Positions 57,542 through 64,000 of a DNA stretch of 64,000 nucleotides are shown one piece after another. Origin of the DNA: Chloroflexota bacterium (GTDB lineage Bacteria; Chloroflexota; Anaerolineae; UBA7937; B3-Chlor); assembly GCA_030613785.1 (NCBI GenBank), contig JAUWLF010000002.1, positions 1-64,000 on the forward strand. The letters run 5' to 3'. The position numbers and the translations under genes were made by a program. Within the stretch, counting starts at the first letter, position 1. Each line of letters begins with the position of its first letter. The notes under the pieces were generated by a model. The model was not told the DNA's origin and did not search any database. It saw nothing but the letters and a program-made list of their open reading frames with translations.

Positions 57542-58414
57542 ATGGCGACGAGCATTGATAGCAAGTCGGAACTCTCAGCCATTCCGACGGCTGAGGAAAT
57601 ACCCACCATACTGATCCGCCCGTCACGGGGCTGGGTCTCGCTCAATTTGCGAGACCTGTGGCAGTATCGCGAACTCCTCTACTTCCTCACCTGGCGTGAC
57701 ATCAAGGTGCGGTACAAGCAGACGGTTCTGGGAGCGGCCTGGGCGGTACTTCAACCCTTTCTCACGATGGTAGTGTTCAGCATCTTCTTCGGAAGGCTGG
57801 CCCAGATCCCCTCAGACGGGATTCCCTATCCCATCTTCGCCTACTGCGCGCTGGTCCCCTGGAGCTATTTTGCCGGGTCGTTGGACCGGGCTGGCAACAG
57901 CCTCGTGGGCAGCGCCAACTTGATCACCAAAGTGTACTTCCCGCGGTTGGCCATCCCCATGTCGGCAGTGTTGGCAGGCTTGCTGGATTTTGCCATCGCT
58001 TTTGTTGTGTTGTTGGGTATGATGTTCTATTACGGCATCGTCCCCACGGCAGCCATCTTGACACTGCCTCTGTTCTTGCTGTTGGCCATTGCGACGGCCC
58101 TGGCCGTGGGCCTCTGGCTGTCGGCGCTCAACGTGCAGTATCGAGACGTGCGCTACACGATCCCCTTCCTCACCCAGTTCTGGCTCTTTGCCACGCCCAT
58201 CGCCTACCCCAGCAGCCTGGTGCCGGAACGCTGGCGAGCCTTGTATGGGCTGAACCCCATGGCCGGAGTGGTGGAGGGGTTCCGTTGGGCCTTGTTGGGC
58301 AAGGAACCACCCGGTCCACTCATGGCCGTTTCCGTAGTGGTTGTGATCCTGCTGCTCATCGGCGGACTGTACTACTTCCGCCGCATGGAGAAGACCTTTG
58401 CGGACGTGGTCTGA
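57542..58414 (+). CDS. ABC-2 type polysaccharide export permease (Wzm/TagG-like)
   Basis: LWQYRELLYFLTWRDIKVRYKQTVLGAAWAVLQPFLTMVVFSIFFGRLAQIPSDGIPYPIFAYCALVPWSYF. Confidence 0.94.
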   Translation: MATSIDSKSELSAIPTAEEIPTILIRPSRGWVSLNLRDLWQYRELLYFLTWRDIKVRYKQTVLGAAWAVLQPFLTMVVFSIFFGRLAQIPSDGIPYPIFAYCALVPWSYFAGSLDRAGNSLVGSANLITKVYFPRLAIPMSAVLAGLLDFAIAFVVLLGMMFYYGIVPTAAILTLPLFLLLAIATALAVGLWLSALNVQYRDVRYTIPFLTQFWLFATPIAYPSSLVPERWRALYGLNPMAGVVEGFRWALLGKEPPGPLMAVSVVVVILLLIGGLYYFRRMEKTFADVV

Positions 58415-58449
58415 TTTCGAATTTCGAAACTCGAATTGGGAATTTGCCT

Positions 58450-58806
58450 ATGGATAAGGTTGAATTGGAACAACGAACGAGACGCTTCGCGTTGCGCGTC
58501 GTTCGCTTTGTATCGGGCCTGGCGAAGAGCAAGGTGACCGACGTGTTAGGCTATCAGTTGTTGAAGTCGGGAACCTCGATTGGCGCTAACTACCGTGAGG
58601 CTAACCGGGCCGAGTCCCGTAACGACTTCATTCATAAGATCGCCATTGTGGAGAAGGAAGCGGCTGAAACCCAATACTGGTTGGAACTCTGTGAAGATGC
58701 CGCAATTGGTGATCCTGCGGAGCGTCGCTGGTCGCTCCAAGAGTCTGGCGAACTTGTGGCCATCTTCGCTGCATCGGGCAAGACTGCCAAGGCTGGTCGC
58801 AAGTGA
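58450..58806 (+). CDS. Four-helix bundle protein (23S rRNA intervening-sequence protein family)
   Basis: RTRRFALRVVRFVSGLAKSKVTDVLGYQLLKSGTSIGANYREANRAESRNDFIHKIAIVEKEAAETQYWLELC. Confidence 0.92.
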   Translation: MDKVELEQRTRRFALRVVRFVSGLAKSKVTDVLGYQLLKSGTSIGANYREANRAESRNDFIHKIAIVEKEAAETQYWLELCEDAAIGDPAERRWSLQESGELVAIFAASGKTAKAGRK

Positions 58807-58848
58807 ACTCCGAAATTGGCAATTCGAATTTGCAAATTGGGATTTGTT

Positions 58849-60153
58849 ATGAGTGACATTGCCATCCGTGTTGAGAACCTTGGCAAGCGATACCGCATTG
58901 GCACACGCCAAGCACGATACGCAACCATCCGCGAGACGGTGACCGACCTCGCGACGGCGCCATTGCGCCGCCTGCGCCACCTTGGGCAGCCCACGCCAGC
59001 CGAAGAGACTATCTGGGCTCTGAAGGATGTATCCTTCGAGGTGAAGCACGGCGAAGTGCTGGGCATCATCGGCCGCAATGGCGCCGGCAAGACCACGCTA
59101 CTCAGAGTCCTGTGCCGCATCACTGACCCGACGGAAGGGTACGCCGAGATCCACGGGCGGGTAGGTTCCTTGCTGGAGGTGGGCACCGGCTTCCACCCCG
59201 AACTGACCGGCCGAGAGAACATCCACTTGAACGGCGCTATCCTGGGGATGAAGAAGGCTGAGATTGAGCGGAAGTTTGACGAGATTGTGGACTTCGCCGA
59301 GATAGAGAAGTTCCTTGACACACCAGTGAAGCGTTACTCCAGCGGGATGTACGTGCGGTTGGCCTTCGCTGTAGCTGCGCACCTGGAGCCAGAGATTCTC
59401 CTGGTGGACGAGGTGCTGGCAGTGGGGGATGCCGGGTTTCAGAAGAAGTGCCTTGGGAAGATGGAGGATGTAGCAAAGGAGGGCCGCACCGTCCTGTTCG
59501 TGAGCCACAACATGATCGCCCTGCGCAATCTGTGCCCCAAGGCGATCTGGCTGGAGGGCGGACACATCAGCGAGGGCGGCCCGTCGCAGGATGTTGTGTC
59601 CAACTATCTCAAGCTCCTCGCCACCAACGTGTACGAACAGGCGTGGGATGACCGGGCGAAGGCGCCAGGCAACGATAAGGTCCGCCTGCACCGGGTGTGG
59701 ATCGAACCGGACGATGGCACGGGCGACGCGGGGATGCCCAGGGAGACCCCGCTCACCGTTGGCGTCGAGTACTGGCACCTTGACCCGACGGCGCAGCTCC
59801 ATGTCACCCTTCAGGTCTATGTGGAGCAGCAGATTGTCGCTTTTACCACATCGTCGGGGCTTGATTCAGGCTGGCAGGGGGTCACGCACAGCGGCGGACT
59901 TGTCCGCAGCACCTGCCGGATCCCGGCGCATTTCCTCAACACAGGACAGCACCGGATCAATGTGCACATTGTGAGGGACCGAAGCACCGTGATACATAGG
60001 TTCGAAGACGCGCTCTCATTTGATGTGGTCGAGACAGAGCAGCGCTCAGGTGCGTGGTTTGGTAGGGTTGCCGGCGTGGTAAGGCCCACTTTGAGGTGGA
60101 GAACGAAATGCTTGGGCGGCCCGGACAATGAGTGTGCCCCGCGAGATCCATAG
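58849..60153 (+). CDS. ABC polysaccharide exporter ATPase (Wzt/TagH-like) with C-terminal carbohydrate-binding domain
   Basis: IAIRVENLGKRYRIG, GRNGAGKTTLLRVLCRITDPTEG, YSSGMYVRLAFAVAAHLEPEILLVDEVLAVGD, C-terminal Wzt_C-like region. Confidence 0.94.
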   Translation: MSDIAIRVENLGKRYRIGTRQARYATIRETVTDLATAPLRRLRHLGQPTPAEETIWALKDVSFEVKHGEVLGIIGRNGAGKTTLLRVLCRITDPTEGYAEIHGRVGSLLEVGTGFHPELTGRENIHLNGAILGMKKAEIERKFDEIVDFAEIEKFLDTPVKRYSSGMYVRLAFAVAAHLEPEILLVDEVLAVGDAGFQKKCLGKMEDVAKEGRTVLFVSHNMIALRNLCPKAIWLEGGHISEGGPSQDVVSNYLKLLATNVYEQAWDDRAKAPGNDKVRLHRVWIEPDDGTGDAGMPRETPLTVGVEYWHLDPTAQLHVTLQVYVEQQIVAFTTSSGLDSGWQGVTHSGGLVRSTCRIPAHFLNTGQHRINVHIVRDRSTVIHRFEDALSFDVVETEQRSGAWFGRVAGVVRPTLRWRTKCLGGPDNECAPRDP

Positions 60154-60275
60154 GACACAAAAGACCGGCTCCTGCTATTGGCGTTGCAGGAAGCAGGAGG
60201 GTGTGGGAGGCACAAGAGGAGCACGCAAGATGACGAAGCATGTGGAACTTGCGATTGTCGGATACTAGAGGAGAC

Positions 60276-61166
60276 ATGACACTGAGAACGAGCGAGCGCG
60301 CATGCCTACAGCCCATCCGTGCCCGAGTCCGGAGGGATCTTGTGCGCGCTGGCTATCACACCCGTCCGAGCTTTCTGATCATAGGCGCCCAGAAGAGCGG
60401 CACCAGTGCACTGCACAGCTACCTAAGCAGGTACCCCGGCATTGTCCCAGCTTCTCGGAAGGAGATTCACTTCTTCGACCAGGACCTCGCCTACTCTCGG
60501 GGAGTCCGCTGGTATCATGGCCATTTTCCGTTGCCGCATAGACTCGGGCGACACGCCGTCACATTCGAGGCTACTCCTTCCTATCTCTACCGTCGCAAGG
60601 TGCCAGAGCGCATTCTCAGTTACGAGCCCCAGATGAAGCTCGTGGTCTTGTTGAGAGACCCTGTGCAGAGAGCGTACTCTCAGTGGAACATGTACCGCCT
60701 CATGTTCGCCGACAGAAGTGGCGCCTTTGACGTGACACGACGTGCGTCCCCGGCAGTCCGCGAATGGGCAGATCAGATGCTGCCCCGGCAGGCATTCCAT
60801 GAATTCGAGCAGGCTGTCCAGGAGGAGATGGCAATCATGGCTGACGACACCGAATCTCCACCTGACTATCTCCGTCGTGGTCTATACTATGGGCAATTGC
60901 TGCGATACTTCGGATATTTCGGCCGTGACCAGATCTTCGTGGCCGAGTCCAAAGAGCTAAGGGACGACCCAGAGCGAGTGCTCAATGGGATTATCGACTT
61001 TCTGGGAATGCCCAGCTACGACTGGAGATCGCAACTACTCACGATGGTACACGTGAGGCAGTACGAGCAGAAGATGACGAACCAGATGGAAAGCTTCTTG
61101 AGGCAATTCTACAGGCCGCACAATGACCAGCTCTATGAGTTGCTTGGCCGGGAGTACGCTTGGTGA
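60276..61166 (+). CDS. Sulfotransferase family protein
   Basis: PSFLIIGAQKSGTSALHSYLSRYPGI (5'-PSB loop), KEIHFFDQDLAYSRGVRWYHGHFP, LVVLLRDPVQRAYSQWNMY (3'-PB). Confidence 0.93.
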   Translation: MTLRTSERACLQPIRARVRRDLVRAGYHTRPSFLIIGAQKSGTSALHSYLSRYPGIVPASRKEIHFFDQDLAYSRGVRWYHGHFPLPHRLGRHAVTFEATPSYLYRRKVPERILSYEPQMKLVVLLRDPVQRAYSQWNMYRLMFADRSGAFDVTRRASPAVREWADQMLPRQAFHEFEQAVQEEMAIMADDTESPPDYLRRGLYYGQLLRYFGYFGRDQIFVAESKELRDDPERVLNGIIDFLGMPSYDWRSQLLTMVHVRQYEQKMTNQMESFLRQFYRPHNDQLYELLGREYAW

Positions 61167-61193
61167 CGGGCAAACGGAGATAGGACGTAGGCG

Positions 61194-61838
61194 ATGATGC
61201 TTCGGAGGTTATTCGGCGCGAGGAGAAGACCCAGAGTCTTTTGCATTGGTCGCAACAAAACAGGGACTACGTCGCTGGCAAGAGCGCTGCAAGACCTTGG
61301 CTACAAGGTGGGCCACCAACCGACCGCGGAACTGCTCCTGCACGAGTACGCCAAGAGGAACTTCCGACCAATCGTCGAGTACTGCCGCACAGCCGAGGCA
61401 TTCCAGGATATCCCATTTAGCCTGCCTCATACCTACCAGATATTGGACTACGCCTTCCCTGGATCCAAGTTCATTCTCTCCATCAGAGACGATGAGGATG
61501 AATGGTATCGTTCTCTCATCAGATTCCACCAAAAACGGTTAGGAGTACAGGGAAGAATAACAAGAGAGCATTTGCTCAACGATCGATACCGGTACAAAGG
61601 ATTCGTCTGGGAAGCCAACAGGATCGTCTACGATACACCGGAGGATGATCCTTACAGCGAAAGACTTGTCAAAGAGCACTATCTTCGACACAATGAGGAT
61701 GTCACCAAGTACTTCAAGTTCAGGGATAATCTGCTTGTGCTCAATCTTGGGGAGACAGGAAGCTACCAGAGATTCTGTGCTTTCCTGCAGGTTGAACCCG
61801 TGTACGAGGAGTTCCCCTGGCTCAACAGAAGTGGGTAA
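61194..61838 (+). CDS. Sulfotransferase family protein (second subfamily)
   Basis: PRVFCIGRNKTGTTSLARALQDLGYKVGHQPTAELLL; PGSKFILSIRDDEDEWYRSLIRFHQ. Confidence 0.88.
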   Translation: MMLRRLFGARRRPRVFCIGRNKTGTTSLARALQDLGYKVGHQPTAELLLHEYAKRNFRPIVEYCRTAEAFQDIPFSLPHTYQILDYAFPGSKFILSIRDDEDEWYRSLIRFHQKRLGVQGRITREHLLNDRYRYKGFVWEANRIVYDTPEDDPYSERLVKEHYLRHNEDVTKYFKFRDNLLVLNLGETGSYQRFCAFLQVEPVYEEFPWLNRSG

Positions 61839-62004
61839 GGATAGGTCATAGTATATGATCAATGTTACCAAGACGTACCTCCCGCCAGTCGACGAACAGC
61901 CTGCGTGTTGCAGGGTTTGCGGCCGTCCAATGCACTGGCAAGGACACACTGTTTTGCTCGTGCTGGTTGGTAGCCAGCTTGGTGGCCGGTAGGGGTTGTC
62001 AAGG

Positions 62005-63039
62005 ATGAGGCGCATTGTCGGTGGCATGTTTGGTCTCAAGGTGGAGCGCGATGCCAACTGCACCGCACCGCGATTCCTTGCGAAGGCGCATGTTCTGACG
62101 TCGACGGCACGCTCCGGGTTTGCTTTGGTTGTGGAGCATCTACGTCCGAGCCGCGTGTGGATGCCTTCCTACCTGTGCGATGTGCTGCTGAAGGCCGTTG
62201 CAGGCAGCATAGTCAGGTTGTATGCAATTGACTCGAGCCTCCAGATTGCCTCTGACGAATGGACGCGACAAGTTCAACCGCAAGATCTGGTGGTCTTCAT
62301 CGACTATTTCGGGTTCCCGACTGATACCGACTTGGTCAAGGCAGTCAAGCAGAGGCAAGCGTGGGTTCTTGAAGATGCGTGTCAAGCACTGCTATCCGCC
62401 GTAAGTAATCCGCTATCAGATTTCGTTCTGTATAGCCCTAGAAAGTTTCTCGGTGTGCCAGACGGTGGTGTCGTGATCATGAACAATGGGGAGCTGCCAT
62501 TGCCAGGCCAACTACCTGGTCCCCCGCCCGAGTGGTGGCTTCGCGCGGTGCATGCCTCTGTCTTGAGGCACGAGTTCGACCGCTTTGGCGGTGAACGAGG
62601 CTGGTATGACCTCTTCCAGAGGGTGGAGGCGAGTGGCCCAGTCAGGCCTTGCAGGATGAGTGAGCTGTCCCAGCTACTCCTCAGGTACCATTTCGACTAC
62701 AGGTCCATTGCCGAACGACGCAAAACCAACTACCAAACCCTCCTCCAGATGTTGGGTGAATATGCACTGTTCGGGGATTTGCAAGATGGCGTGGTACCGC
62801 TTGGTTTCCCTGTTCGCCTGCGAAACCGAGACGAAGTTCGCCGACAGTTGTTCGAGGAGAACATCTACCCACCAGTGCATTGGACCATTGACGGTTCTGT
62901 CCCTAAGGCATTCGCCGGGAGTCACAAGCTCTCTAGACAAATCTTGACGCTCGTGTGTGACCAGCGGTATGACAGGAGCGATATGGAGCGCATGGCGTGT
63001 GTGTTCATCCAAGAGGCAAGGCAGATTTCGGCGTCATAG
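62005..63039 (+). CDS. DegT/DnrJ/EryC1-like aminotransferase family protein
   Basis: STARSGFALVVEHLRPSRVWMPSYLCDVLL, WVLEDACQALLS, FVLYSPRKFLGVPDGGVVIM (PLP Lys region). Confidence 0.8.
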   Translation: MRRIVGGMFGLKVERDANCTAPRFLAKAHVLTSTARSGFALVVEHLRPSRVWMPSYLCDVLLKAVAGSIVRLYAIDSSLQIASDEWTRQVQPQDLVVFIDYFGFPTDTDLVKAVKQRQAWVLEDACQALLSAVSNPLSDFVLYSPRKFLGVPDGGVVIMNNGELPLPGQLPGPPPEWWLRAVHASVLRHEFDRFGGERGWYDLFQRVEASGPVRPCRMSELSQLLLRYHFDYRSIAERRKTNYQTLLQMLGEYALFGDLQDGVVPLGFPVRLRNRDEVRRQLFEENIYPPVHWTIDGSVPKAFAGSHKLSRQILTLVCDQRYDRSDMERMACVFIQEARQISAS

Positions 63040-63045
63040 ACAGAT

Positions 63046-64000
63046 ATGACCACTCAAAGACAAGAACGACATCGCAAGAACCCCAGGCTTGAAGCACTGC
63101 TGCAGGAGCTGAACGATTTGCTGGCTCCTTCAGAAGAACTGGCTGTGGCCCAGTTCGATGTTCCGAAGTACCCGGTCCTGCTGATAGTAGGCTGCGCTCG
63201 GTCTGGGACCACACTACTGCTGCAATGGCTCGCGAGCACACGAAGCTTTGCCTACCCAACGAACTTGATGTCCAGGTTCTACAACGCACCGTACATTGGT
63301 GCCTTGATACAACGAATGTTTGCGGACCCCGAACTGGATTTTCGTGGCGAATTGAATGACCTAGCACACATCCAAGACCAGTTCACTTCGCAACTTGGCA
63401 AGACACGCGGTGCCCTTGCCCCGCACGAGTTCTGGTATTTCTGGCGCAGGTTCTTCCCTTACGGGGAGATTCAACGGCTCGACGATGCTGCTCTAGCAAG
63501 CGTTGACCACAAGAGGTTCGTAACCGAGTTGGCGGCTATTGAGGGCGTCTTTGACAAGCCTCTTGCCATGAAAGCGTCGATTGCCAACTGGAACATTCTA
63601 TTCCTGAATGAGATTCTCCCCAGGGTCTTGTTTCTCCATATTCATCGTGACCCAATGTTGAATGCCCAGTCACTATTGGAGTCGCGGAAGAGCTTCTTTG
63701 GCAGCATCGACGACTGGTATTCATTCAAGCCACCGGAATACAAGGAACTGCGGGGTTCGGACCCCTATACGCAGGTCGCAGGACAAGTCTACTTCACCAA
63801 CAAGGGTATCCGCGAACAGCTTGGTAGGCTGAATGCGGAGCGATGGCTTGAAGTTGACTACGCCCGATTCTGCAGTTGCCCAGAGCGATTGTATCAAGAG
63901 ATAGGAACTCGGCTGGGCTGGCCGGCGCGAACAAGGGCCTACAGGGGACCCGCTTCATTCGAAGCAAGCATCGAGGTGCGGCTGGCCGCGGATGAACGCA
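63046..64000 (+). CDS. Sulfotransferase family protein (third subfamily), truncated by window end
   Basis: Reading from ATG 63046: MTTQRQERHRKNPRLEALLQELNDLLAPSEELAVAQFDVPKYPVLLIVGCARSGTTLLLQWLASTRSF...VLFLHIHRDPMLNAQSLLESRKSF; open to the edge, so missing from the ORF track. Confidence 0.88.
   Translation, partial: MTTQRQERHRKNPRLEALLQELNDLLAPSEELAVAQFDVPKYPVLLIVGCARSGTTLLLQWLASTRSFAYPTNLMSRFYNAPYIGALIQRMFADPELDFRGELNDLAHIQDQFTSQLGKTRGALAPHEFWYFWRRFFPYGEIQRLDDAALASVDHKRFVTELAAIEGVFDKPLAMKASIANWNILFLNEILPRVLFLHIHRDPMLNAQSLLESRKSFFGSIDDWYSFKPPEYKELRGSDPYTQVAGQVYFTNKGIREQLGRLNAERWLEVDYARFCSCPERLYQEIGTRLGWPARTRAYRGPASFEASIEVRLAADER

Noticed and set aside
57208-57558. 116-aa ORF over the G-rich repeat and intergenic region upstream of wzm
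   Set aside because: Overlaps the MITE-like repeat and has no protein family features.
60169-60199. 8-bp inverted repeat CTCCTGCT/AGCAGGAG between wzt and the first sulfotransferase
   Set aside because: No T-tract and modest length; could be chance, not called as a terminator.
1-64000. CRISPR arrays, rRNA genes, prophage or toxin-antitoxin modules
   Set aside because: No regularly spaced direct repeats, rRNA signatures or recognisable phage/TA protein motifs were found on reading.

Overview
64 kb bacterial window, GC-rich and gene-dense, probably from a Chloroflexota-like anaerobe (inference from gene content only). All family calls come from reading motifs in the translated ORFs; no database search was run. 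(1) 1-130: 5' end of a minus-strand transposase/integrase-type gene with two direct terminal-type repeats, i.e. an IS end. (2) ~0.14-38.4 kb: accessory catabolic/redox region containing BtpA/SgcQ-like protein, FGGY kinase, sugar-phosphate isomerase/epimerase, CocE/NonD hydrolase, tandem S9 peptidases (the second frameshifted), GntR/FCD regulator, three aldehyde:ferredoxin oxidoreductase (AOR) family genes with three polyferredoxins (one with an in-frame amber codon) and an Fe-S flavoprotein, a five-gene Dpp/Opp-type ABC importer, SnoaL/NTF2-like protein, gcvPA/gcvPB-like pair without gcvH/gcvT, AcoX/NAD-kinase-like protein, SDR, flavodoxin-like protein, HisD-family dehydrogenase, flavin reductase-like protein, and UxaA/altronate-dehydratase-like protein. 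(3) ~39.4-41.9 kb: tRNA-Asp(GTC) with promoter and terminator, zinc-ribbon membrane protein, half-size GDT1/UPF0016 protein, RseP-type site-2 protease. (4) ~42.1-64 kb: surface polysaccharide locus with glycosyltransferases, O-antigen ligase-like protein, two radical SAM proteins, Wzm/Wzt ABC exporter split by a four-helix-bundle (IVS-like) gene, DegT-like aminotransferase and three different sulfotransferase-like genes. Most interesting signals: a Cys-to-His change at the third [4Fe-4S] ligand position in two of the three AORs; an amber codon exactly at a predicted cluster-ligand position in the ferredoxin next to the third AOR; mosaic identity between tandem paralogs (gene conversion); a one-base frameshift in the second S9 peptidase; paired G-quadruplex motifs; large perfect palindromes at the peptidase genes; and a sulfotransferase-rich polysaccharide locus. 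No CRISPR array or recognisable defence system was seen.
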